A stretch of 31,086 nt of DNA from Ophiothrix spiculata. Lineage: Eukaryota > Echinodermata > Ophiuroidea > Amphilepidida > Ophiotrichidae. The notes below the pieces were generated by a model. The model was not told the DNA's origin. It ran no database searches and saw only the letters and a list, made by a program, of their open reading frames with translations. Within the stretch, counting starts at the first letter, position 1, and each line of letters starts with the position of its first letter. Location: the NCBI GenBank assembly GCA_000969725.1, contig JXSR01S022271.1. One strand, given 5' to 3'. Of this stretch, positions 1 to 12,200 are shown piece after piece. A program made the position numbers and the translations under genes.

Positions 1-112
1 CAATAGGACTGTATTTATATGACAAACTTACTTGACAGTATAGTCCCAAAATGAACAAACGGCTTCCTCCGAGTCCAATTTGGGCTTCTTGTGAGTCAAC
101 TCGACCACTATA
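1..112 (-). repeat. Tandem copy of the GPS exon's 3' half with donor
   Basis: About 109-bp period with 138-ca. 220. Encodes SPIVVELTHKKPKLDSEEAV CSFWDYTVK followed by the same CAA|GTAAGT donor. The frame is open and the GPS motif unchanged; the copy starts inside the exon and has no acceptor of its own. It may be truncated by the window edge or continue as further copies. Confidence 0.8.
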
Positions 113-137
113 GGACTGCATTATATGACAAACTTAC

Positions 138-293
138 TTGACTGTATAGTCCCAAAATGAACAAACGGCTTCTTCAGAGTCCAATTTGGCCTTCTTGTGA
201 GCCAACACCACCACGATAGGATTGTGTAAATTCATCCTCAGCTTTGGAGTAACTTCCAGAGACAGCACGCGACTATTCAATTTAATTTGCCTC
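138..293 (-). CDS. Exon 23: GAIN C-terminal strands and GPS motif
   Basis: About 156 bases (the acceptor could instead give 138-290; phase 2 either way), donor GTCAA|GTAAGT, phase 2. Encodes QIKLNSRVLSLEVTP, NPIVVVLAHKKAKLDSEEA and CSFWDYTVK. CSFWDY is the GPS tryptophan-cysteine signature in which cleavage follows a few residues later in the next exon. The codon spanning the donor is followed at once by TAA, so retention of this intron would end the protein directly after the GPS segment. A second copy lies at 1-112. Confidence 0.87.
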
Positions 294-3200
294 CTATCTT
301 TTATTTTTCTGTGGATAGAAAATAGTGGAAGTATTAATGCTGGTATTCATTAAACAAATAAAAAGTAAAAAAAAAGAGATACAAATAAAGAGTAAAAAAA
401 GAGATCATCTATGATATACTAATAAATCCCATCTCACTTTCAAAGAAATTGGACAAGATTTGAATTATCATCATCATACTTCAGCAGTGGAGCAGGCGAC
501 TGTAAGATTTTCCAGGCGCTTTTATATTGGGCAAACGTGGCAATCTGATCAGCCCATATCTTATGTTCATCATACCCCAACACAAGTTTGATATCAGATA
601 GGTAGGACTTGGGGCGTATTCACGCAGAAGAATTTGGCCATGACTATATTCTCGTGAGCGGCTTACCAGCAAATTCCCAGTGTGAATGCAATTATGGAAA
701 GTGTCTCGCTTGTGACCAAAAGTGACACGCCACTAGTTTTAATGCACACCACTAGTTTTAATGCACAAGTCGTGTCTCAGTGTGAACGCAACTGCTAAGT
801 TGTCTCGCTCTAGGGCCAGTCATGACTAGTCATGACTATTATGTGTGAACACTCCCTTACATGGATGTTCATGTCTTTGCAAAATAACAGAATAAGTTCT
901 GCCATCTGAAAATATTTAGAAGTTACAACTGAAATTTTACAATAAGTTTGAAGAACCTTCAATAAAGGAAACGTGAGGACATGAAGTATAAATATTTTGA
1001 CCTAGCCTCTAATAAAGATAACTCTCTGCTTTGACTGTACTCACGCATTTCCTGATTCCAAGGGTAAAAAGTCACTGACAGTGTTGTACATAAATCCAAT
1101 TACTGTAGCACTCTCCTCATCTGAAAAAGAGGGAAAATCAATTAAAAAGTAAAGTTAAAGGTATGTAATCCAATCACATATTTGATAACCTACTTTTCAG
1201 AATCAAATCAAAGTTCTTTTGGTATAAAGCCCATGCTTGTCTCATAATCCCTGAGAATTTTAATGTTGGAACTATGGGTTACGGCAACATTTTTGGTTTT
1301 CCACAAATTTTCCAACATATGGGCTTCAGGGTCGAAAGAAGAGTTTTGGGAACTTATTTTTTTTTCCATTAACGTCTTACAAATTGATATTTTTCCATAA
1401 CATGTATGACCTTAGGAGTTGAAATTTGAAAAGATAATCTGAAAATGGGGAACGTTAGAACTGAAGCAAGCTTGAAAATGGGGGTCATGGGGAGCAAAAG
1501 AGAAGACTTGAAAAGGAGGTTTTGCCCATGGCATGACACATACCCATTCCTTCAGTATGTGTGAGTTCCCATGCACCTTGAATTCTGTAATAAGATCACT
1601 ATATGTTTCATTTCAAGATAATCACAGTGTTAATTTTCACCAACAGATGGCAGCGTTTCAGAATCGGTTGTAGGTCAGTGGTGGGATGATTTTGACAAAA
1701 CTCGTGCATGATATGTAAGTGTAAGATTTGCACCTCGTACATAAAACATTACGCACACACTTGTTATTTATGCTTTGTCTTCCTGTTAAGTGCCTTGCAA
1801 CACAAAAACTAACATGAGATAGTAACGGGTGCTCCTAAACACACGGGCCTTCAGTGTTGAAACTTTTTATGTGCCGTAGAAAACCATGTGAATTGTCTTT
1901 ATGTTTTAAAAATTTCTGAAATCTTACTGCGCCAACGAGTCAATTAAGGCCAAAAAAAATGTTTGGTCGCCCTCCACCAACCGACACAATATTTCAGCCC
2001 GACCCAAACTTCTTTTTTTTTTTTTTTTTCTTCTCAAAAATATGCAAAACTTACCGAAAAATACAAAAAAATCCATGTTATAACTTTTGCTTTTTTCGAT
2101 ATTCCGTTAACAGAATCGACAGAAGCAGGTGAAGAGGGTCTAAGACAAGAGACCAAGAGTATGTCTTCTTTCAATCCTCAAAATGTTCAGGATTTCACAA
2201 TCACTACAAGAGGTATTTGATTGTTTTAATTTGGATGTCGCGGGAGAAGTTGTGAAGGCTTAAGCGGCCGATCAACCTAGCATTCTGTGGAGGAGTATTG
2301 AAAAAAATCCGACCGACCGACCCTCTCTGAAAAAAGCTGTGGATGGCAACCAAACATTTTTTTTTTGGCCTAATGAACAACCGCAAGCCATGCAGCCTTA
2401 GCAGGAACACTACTGATAACAATAACTCCCTCACCTCTTTCAGTAAAATCAAAGAAGTTGCTAGGTAGTGTGATGCTGTCCTCCGGTTTCTCCCACGTCT
2501 CATTTATAGCGGAAGCCAGGCGGTCATCTTTATAATTTGGGAAAGTGATCTCGTTGGTATCTTCTAAATCATCATAGTTGATAGGCTGTCTGGACACACT
2601 TAAAACTGAAACAAATGTAAAAGTTCAATAAAAATTTTATGCTTCAGAATCATAAGTGCATTCAAAGAAAAATACAGAAATGTAGTCCATGAACATTCCT
2701 GCTCTACATGCCCTTCCACTTATATACTTTGATCAACACTAAATAGGCGGGAATTATGAGGCTGTTCTTCATCCGCAAGTAAATATAATCCCACTTACAC
2801 ACATGTCATAGATGTTGACGCGCAAGTCACATGTATTACGCGCGCTGCATCTTGTGCAGTTGTGCTGTGTTCAGGTATGCACACGCTTATCTGTATCAAT
2901 TCACGATGTGAAGAGGCCCGTCTATTTGGTGTTGATCAAGTATATAAGCGAAGTGAAGAGACGTGAAGGAGGCAACTCACTTTGTCATCGCACCACCAGC
3001 TTCCAATTAAATGACTCAGAATTCTTGCAAACTCAATTCATGAGAATTTTGATAAACATGTCACATCATTTTAAGAGTGTTGACAAAATTAACTTTGCAC
3101 ACAACAAAAATGACTTCAAAAATATCTAGAAACAATTCAACAAGAATTCCCTTTAAAATCCTCTTACCAATATTGTCTGACTGTTCCACTGTTATCTGTC

Positions 3201-6200
3201 TCCAACTAAGCATTAGATTTATGGTGATATACCCCCATCTCTACAACAGTGGCACAGAGGAGGGCCCAGTTTGCTGGTCACTGCTTCGAGCCAAGGACCT
3301 AATCATATCGGACCTTCTTCTTTGGAGACTGCCGTGTCATCCAAACAGAGGCTGTAGACCATTAACGTACCCTGATGCCATATGTAGAGATACTGGCTTG
3401 AACTTCAATGAGCTTGGAAGTGCAATGTGTGATAAAGATAGTTGGCAAAGATGTGTGTCATGGATCTGGATGGAAGTCAAAGGATGATGATGATGATGAC
3501 CAATATTGTCTGTTGTGACCGTGGTATCCAGATCCCCTTTATTTCTGTTGTTATCTGTCTGCATTCTGTTGGCCATGTTCATTGCATAATCATCCAATTC
3601 ATTCATCATTGGTAAACAATTCAACAAGAATTTCCTTTTAAAAAAACCTTGTCCGTTGTGACCATGGTATCCAGATCTCTTTTAGTTCCATTGTTATCCG
3701 TCTGCATTCTGTTGGCCATATTCATTGCATAACCATCCAATTCATTCATCATCAGTAAATAATTCAACAAGAATTCCTTTAAAAAACCTTACCAATATTG
3801 TCCGTTGTGACTGTGGTATCTAGATCCCCTCTAGTTCCATTATTATCCGTCTGCATACAGTTGGCCATATTCATTGCATAACCATCCAATTCATTCATCA
3901 CCGGTAAACAATTCAACAAGAATTCCCTTTTAAAATACCCTTACCAATATTGTCCGTTGTGACCGTGGTATCTAGATCCCCTTTAGTTCCATTGTTATCT
4001 GTCTGCATTCTGTTGGCCATATTCATTGCATAACCATCCAATTCATTCATCATCTTGGTTGCTCCTCCATCATTCTAAAAATAATAGCAAAAAATTACTC
4101 AACTCAAGAGCCAAAGATATAATAATCATGTCTTATTGATAACAAATCAACTTGTCACCAAATCAATACAAGTCTTGATCACTAATAGAAAAAAAAGAGG
4201 TACAAAATAAAGGATTTAGAAAAAACAGGATAGACACACCACGATCACAGAATGATATATCAGTTCGGCGTAACTCCCAATTCGGATACGTATCCGAATT
4301 CGGATACTCCGTATCACAATTCGGATACCTGTATCCGAATTTGGATTAAAAACAGCTGAAACAGGATATCAGCTGAAATCAATATTCAGCTTCGCCACGC
4401 ACCATACCGGTATGTATAATAGCCAATAACATTGTCATCATCTGTCATCTAAATTCTAAGAAAGTTTTGGCCAAATTATTTTGTCTTCTGTGTTAAGGAT
4501 CTATCAGGAAATATTCAGAGGCTGTCCTGCTGTAATTGCACAGATGGAAATGACATTTCCACAGATAGATTTATCATAGATGCAAGAAAGATGTTCTACA
4601 TGTACCTGTCATCTTGCACTATCGATTTGTTTCCTGCGCCACGACAGGCGGATCAGAATTCAGATACCCCTCCATATCCGAATTCGGATATCACAATATG
4701 GACACAAAATGTACGTGGGTATCCGAATTTGGATACATATCCGAATTGTGTGTTCCGCTGATATTGTAAATTAATTCTCTTGCAATTTGAGCCATTTCTG
4801 TGTATTTTTTTGATTTACTACAGTTTTAAGTTTTATTTAGAGCATTTTCATTATACTGATTTAATAGCTTACTAATTATAGTAACACTCAAATATCAGGG
4901 TCTTTGGAACAATATGTAAAAACTTCAAACAACAAACAACTTTGAATAAAAGTTATTGTACAAGTCAGTAACATACCTGTTGAATGGAAACCCATCTTCT
5001 TTTTCTTTCAGCCGCAAAAAGATTACTTGTGATTAAAAGCAAATCCTATAAAAAAAAGAACAAATATTGGACATTTACTACTATGATTAGTATATATATA
5101 CAGAGAAAATTCTTAGTCACCAAGTATGATTTACTTCCTTTTGGCTATTTACTCTTCAAACTTGTTGACCAATTTGGATGTTAATAATATAGTCCCTCCC
5201 CAACCCAACAATTCTGGACTAGATATATACTATATACTTACTAATAGCTCGAGTCAGCCTCTGTGATATTAATAACTTCAGGAAGTTCTCTCTCTATTTC
5301 TAATTGGTCATCTTCTCCATCCTAACAGATATTGTGTGAGCATTGACGTTGAACCAAACTACCCTCTCCCAAGATAAATCTTTATATGTGACCATCCATC
5401 ACAAAACAGTCGTAAATGCAGCCACTTGTCATTAATATTTTCTGTTGATTGTCTTCAAAATATACAAATATACTTAATATTTCCAAACATTTTCTTAAAA
5501 TACCACTTTGCTGGTGTTTTGAAGTAAACACAAGGATTATGAATCTGTCAAAAATCAAATTTCAGCAAATTACAACCTTGACATGTATTTTCACCTGTAG
5601 CTCAAAATGAAGTTTGCTGCATTAACGGCTCGTTATGGACGGTCACATATAAAGATTTATACTTACTGATATTTCCAATTCAGCCTCTGTGACATCGTCA
5701 ACTTCACATAGTTCTCTCTATTCAATCATGTCGACTAATTTTGACATCTTTTCCGTAGGCATTACCAATAAACCAAATGTCCCCCTCCCACATAATTCCA
5801 GTCTAGATACAAGACAAATACTCACTGAAAGTTCATTTTCGGCTTCTGTAACATTGACGACTTCAGGCAGTTCTCTCTCTACAACCTTGTCAACCAGTTT
5901 GGTCATTTTCTCCATCTCAACAGCTGTGATGTAGGTGTTGACATTGGAGTAATTCTTCAGACGAGTGACAATCTCCACCTTGAGAACCTCATCAATAACA
6001 GTCTCGGTCTCCGCCTGTTACACAAGTTAAAAAAGGGAAAACATAAATTTATGACACCTCCATTTTATTCATGAAGTTAGTAACTACAAGTAACTATCAG
6101 AAGAAGATACATCTATGGTTTCCTAATACAGAGGTTGTGGGTTCATGCCCCGGGAGCGGCAGTTTTTATCTCCTTGTTTCCTTGGGCAAGAAACTTTACT

Positions 6201-9200
6201 TACCACTTCAAAAAATTCATCCAGCGTTTGAGTGCAGTCTACTTTATGCCTGGCATCACATTCTATTGTGCCTGTCCACACAGAAACACTATTCAATGCA
6301 CTGTGATCAGTGGTCAACTCTGAAACATAAATGTTTATGCAATTAGGTCCTAGAAATGTACATTGAACTTTTGTGATTATTTTTTGTCAAAATGTAATTT
6401 TTCTTCTGGCTTAGTTTCAATATATTATGTAGAACAACATTGGAAATCTACCAAATATTGACATACACCTTCACAGACAGTACACATGGGTAAGATCCAT
6501 TCAAAACACACAGCATCAAGAGCACACAACCATATCTAACATGTTGAAATTTTTATAAAGAAGGGTACTCAGACATGGACAAGGAGCTCTAGCCTTAGCG
6601 TCAAGTTAGCAGAAAGATGCACTCTTTCTATGGTTTTTTCACAAAATATATGTCAATTTGTAGCAATTTTAAGATTTTCTCAATTAAGCATTTTGAAGAA
6701 ATAGACCAATCTAGCAATTTTAAGGTGTTCTCAATTAAGAATTTTGAAGAAATAGACCAATGTCTTAGAGATTTCTTGTAAAAATTTAAAAGGCAAACCA
6801 TTAGAGTAGTTCATGTGTACCCCTTTAAGTCTAAATAATTGGAATCCCCTTGGTAACAACCAACTGTATTCATAAAAAAAATGTTTAAAATAATTTCCTA
6901 AACTCTTAACAGAGGCATTTACTTCTACAGTAAATTGGTTATTTTATGCTAAAAAGGTGTCATTGAAATGAAATAAAACGAACTTTGAAGCAAGAATTAC
7001 GATCTAGAATCTAAGTTTGCAAAGCAAGATCATAAGAACTTGACTCTGTCATCCATACCTATTCCAGGGAACTCCTGTCCAATCAGCTTTCTCGTAAACT
7101 CTGGATCGCTGGTAGCCAGAAGCGAATACCACACTGCAAAATCAGCAAACTCTGCATTCAAATACCCATCGTCTGCATCATTCCTCTTTCCCAGCAGCAG
7201 ACTTGTAAATTCGTCATCGCATCGAGTCGTGTTGCATTCTTTTCTCATCGGTTCGGTAGGCGGAGGAGGAGCGGGTGTGGTCGAGTTCCATACCATACAC
7301 TGTAAAGCATTCTCCTCGGTGATGTTAGTGCAATCGGTGATGTTGTAATCATCTGTTGTAAACATCGGAACGTCCGTTGTCACAGCCTCGTCGGTGGTTG
7401 TGGTGATATTACTTGTGTTTGATGTGGTGAACATCACTTCTGTGGTTGGGATTTCTTCAATAACTACTATGTATGGTACTGTGTAGAATTAAGAGAAAGA
7501 GAGTGATTAAACAGGGGTCTTAGGTTTAAAGGGACTAGTCTAGATTCTTCTTGTTACTATTACCTTCATATTTTTTTACATGATTCGATACTACATGTTG
7601 GTAATATAACGTACCAGTAGTTTTCCATGATTTTTTGGAATAATGGAGAAAGTTGCAATTCTTTACCAACTTGTGTCTACATCTGTGATGGACATACAAA
7701 TTATTTTTGATGAAAATAGTTCTCTTTTAATATAAATTGAATTATCTCTAGGAGTTTTGTTTGATATTTTATCTGGTAAGTCCATCCAAGGTACAAATTT
7801 AGGATTTAGAAAAGAAAACACATGATAGTCACACCACCATCACAGAATATACTATATTGCAAATTAATTTTTTCTCTATTTGAGACATTACTGTGTAGAT
7901 TATTATTTTTTACTTTTTTGGATTTCACTACATTTTCAAGCTTTAGAGCATTTCCGTAACATTTTTATTCTTAGTGGAATCTGGGCTAGTCCCTTTAAAC
8001 CTTGGTTCTGGATGAGGACTTTGGGATTTTTTTCCAAATTTCAACTCCATTAAGGAAAGATATTGTGCTCGAAAGAATTTGTGCTCGAATCACCTCATAA
8101 TGTTAGCAACCAATAATCACTATGTTTGATCAATTCTCTGTACAGAAATGCTAAAAACACTTTTAGTGGAGTTTTAAAACACAATAGATTTTGGATTCAA
8201 TTTGTGAACATGTGTCTATAGAAAATACACAGTGGTCTCTGACACTGGCAGTGACAGGAGCATATAATTTCAAGGTTGTTTAGTTTGCGTGTATGCACAA
8301 GACTTTGAGTTCGCGTTCAGTAATTAAATAACCATAGCTGAAATTATTTCATTTGCTTTTTCTGCTATTATATATTATGTTGTTAATAGTTCTCTTTTAA
8401 TATAAATTGAGCTAAAAAAAAATAATAGTAATTTTACAAACATTGGTAAACATGCTGTTCTAAGTATCCCCTCCCCTGATACAGTATGTGGTTGTTAATT
8501 TCCACTCACCCTGCACAAAACCATTGACATAAGCATCTATTCCAAGCAGCCAGTCCCAAGTCATAGCGATATTCATCCAACCTTCATACGTGAAATTGTA
8601 GTGACTTTTATACAGGCTCAGACCATCGTGAACTTCAAAGGTTGTCACATAGCCATCGGTGGAAATGGCAAATCCTGCTGACTCATTGTGTTGAGCTCCG
8701 GAACTGCAAGGAGAAATGACATATTATTTTTGCTAAAATTTGAGTGACAAAATACTTCACATGGAAAAATTGTTAGAAATTTAATGTAATTTTATGTAAC
8801 TGTCTTCCCTTGGAAAGACATGCACAGCCTAGCAATATAGGATCCAAACTGGGCAGTAAGATTGAAAGTAAGGATTTTAAACCAACTGTGTGGTGCAAGT
8901 AGTGTCCATGATCAATTGCAATATACACTCTTGTTAACTCATACCAACAGAACAGCACTCTAATCCTGGCAAAGTAACAAGCTCATTTCATATGTACTAT
9001 TATCCTCTGATAGTGCAATATTTAGAAAGGTCTGGCCCAACCGATACAGTCATTACAAGATATCCTTTTAGGTACCCACACCCCTGGAGTGTTTATGGCA
9101 AGATTACATAATGTTTAACTTTGTTTTACAAATTTGTCCTTACTTAGTTCTGTAAAGGTTACAACTCTAAACCCAACTCAGTACTACAGGCAATCTTTAA

Positions 9201-12200
9201 AATAAGCTAGGTTTTGCGTGTTTTTTACTCATTAACCTGTGTTGTCAAGTAGTACTCTGCGCCGTACGCAACACACTGCAATTCACACAGTTGGCTGTGA
9301 AAGGTTGTTCCCGTGATCGTCACGCCAAAGTCTTGTCACTGGGGAAAATTAACCAGTCATAACAATCATCATGCGTCAGCTTTTTCCGTTGATTTAAATT
9401 CTGAATCACGCGTACGCACTGACTGCGTAGAAGTACAATTATTTGAATATTCTGGAAGCGATTTTCAGGGAGCTAATTTAGAAGACATACTTTAGCTACC
9501 TGGTTGGTACTCCCTGATGAATGCAATTTGGTCTCAGAACAGCAATGTTATGTGTTCAAATAAAATCTGAGATAGTAATCAGATACCTTCAATTTACCTT
9601 TCATGACTCTCTTTGTCACATGCAAATTTCAAGGCTTCAAGATTTTATAATTTTTCAAATTTTATATTGCTTACAAAATTAAACCTACCTTAGTATATAT
9701 CCAACACCATCTGGATTTAAGTTTGTATCATTAAAATTGTTATCCAACAGCCTCACCCATAAGGACAGAGTTATTCCTTCAGTGCATAGATACGGGCTAC
9801 TGAGACACCGTCCATCAAAATCACCTGAAAAACAAACAAAAACAAAGTACAAAACCTGACCTGATAGCGCAATGTTTGAAATATTTTAATTCTTGTTCCC
9901 CCTCATAAAAGAAATTGATCCAAAAGTATTAAGCATTCATATACATGTGACATTACTTAAGGAAACGAGTCATATGTCATCAATTTTCAACTTCGATTTC
10001 TTATTACAAACAAATTTTTCATTAAAATAAATGAGGCATTTTGATTCTGACCCCATCATATGGTCATCTCATATTTGAGATACGGCAATATTCCTTTAAT
10101 ATTAAAAACAATGAAAACCAAAAGATTGCTATAGCTTAATTCCTTGTAATTCAAAATCAATATCAGACTTATTTGGATTCATTCCCTTGATCATGTAAAA
10201 AAATATAGCTAGCAATATTTACATTTCCATGGCATGCATTAACAAACCCTGGGTTACTGTTTTTAATCCTCCTATTGTTGTCATCATTCCGCTCTCGGTT
10301 TATGTGGTATTATACAATTCATCCATCGAAAGGTATTAGGCATTGCAAGATACCTACCGACATTTATTACTATGGTACACATTGAGACCCTGGGATTGAG
10401 ACGTCTTGAGTTGCTCTTAAATCTTCCCAGGGAAGTCATTAGGACATTTACAAACAGCACTTCGCCTTGCATCTGCAATAGCTGCCATTTGTCATAAATT
10501 TAAATTGCACACTGTGATGTCCAGTCTTGGGTAAGTGGCTCTTGAAATGGTTCTTCAGGCTCATTTCAAGAGCCACTGACATATGGTAGTAACATTTTGA
10601 GCGATTTTTCACATTCTAGTGACAAGGGCCCGTATTCCAGAAAGATGTTTAGCTAAACCATTGTTTAACTGGGCATCAACTGTCAAAGAATAATACGCAT
10701 CATTGCAGCTTTCAAACAGAGCAGTTCAATGAGTCGTGCTGTTGACGAGAAATAAAACCTTGATTTAGCTAAACACCTTTCTGGAATACGGGCCAAGGTA
10801 TTTAATGAATATAACATAGGCAGCCATTGCAGATACAACTTTCTTGCACTCACATGACGACTTTGCTCTCAGATTTTTAAATAATATAGAATTAATCAAG
10901 AAAAAAAAAACCTACAGCACATTTACATACCAATGTTGACATATCCATGGTACACATTGAGTCCCCTTGAGTTACTCTTAAATCCTCCCATGGTAGTCAC
11001 TAAGGCATTTACAGACGTAACTCCACTCTCGGGTGATGTAATGTTAAAGAATTCATCTGCTGACTGGTAACCACTAGCAACTGAAACAAATATGAATAAA
11101 GATTAAATAAAGTTACAAAAGTCTTCCAACATGGAATTTTCTGTGAGCAGAAGTAGTAATAATAATTGCCTCCAAATTAAACTGTCATATCCTAGTTCGG
11201 TTCAAGTTTTATCTATTTTTATATCATTATGCTTGCAATATCACAAATGATAAAAGTGATAGGAGTTTCTGAATGAGAATGCAAGTAATTTTTAAAGCTA
11301 AAAACATTTTAAGATATGCCAGTCTTACAAATTATTCACAAAGGTCGAAGGTCCTATAAAGCACTTAAATTTCATGGCATCATGGAAATTTAGCAAATGT
11401 TCAAATCCTCACATTTTGTGTGCATATTAGTTTCATTTATTTGAATCATGTTGCTTTTAAAAGATATGTTTAGCAGCATTTTAATTTAGCAAATTATGGT
11501 GCTGACAAAATCAAAATGCTAGCCAAATTGTCATGCATAACTGTAGTTATACTGTCGTTATGGGCCATTCTTTGGGACATAATCTCATCCCTACATACCA
11601 GGGTCACCACTGAGCTGGTCAACTGTTGGCAGTGCTTCGCCATTAGCAGGTGTGATGAGTATGATATCATCAGTGATTGTCTCCATGAAGCCATTGTTGT
11701 CATTACTACAGCCTCCAATTAAAAGTTCCCTATATCTAATGTTGTTACGCCTGTCAGTGGCCCCAGAATCCTGAAAAAGATGTACAAAATTGGAAATTAA
11801 AATTTTCAAAAGTTTTCTGAAGTAACTTACTTTAATAGTATTTTATGAAACAACCTTTGACCCTAAATAATTACATTTGAGTCTGTTTGCTTGTGGCACT
11901 AATGGCAAAATGAAGTTGCTCTGATTGAAACAAAATTAATCCTGCTGCAGAGAGAATAATTTCATGAAGTGCGCGTATGGCCAATTTTTAATCATTATGA
12001 GCATTTTCATTTTCATACATGTGAAAATGTTAATGTGCATAGTACATAATGATTTATTTATCCAGAGCATTTATTTTCAAGCGAAATAAATTGAGTATGT
12101 AAAGTGCAAAACTAAATGTAACAAGAATATTTCCACTTTGTAATAAACAAATTTGGGAAATGGAATTAATGCCACAAAAAATGAAACAAGTTTGAATAAA

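Noticed and set aside
138-293. Polycystin-1-like identity based on the GPS alone
   Set aside because: The preceding GAIN sequence follows the adhesion-GPCR pattern; still formally open because the membrane region is not in the window.
1963-2503. Open frames of 85 and 99 codons on both strands
   Set aside because: They run through the MITE's poly-T and inverted ends; the minus frame is out of phase with exon 21.
3501-4074. CRISPR-like or satellite array
   Set aside because: The period is about 150 bp, the units are coding and match an exon; there are no unique spacers.
7040-7348. 102-codon plus-strand open frame opposite exon 17
   Set aside because: Antisense shadow of the Thr-rich exon; composition mirrors it.
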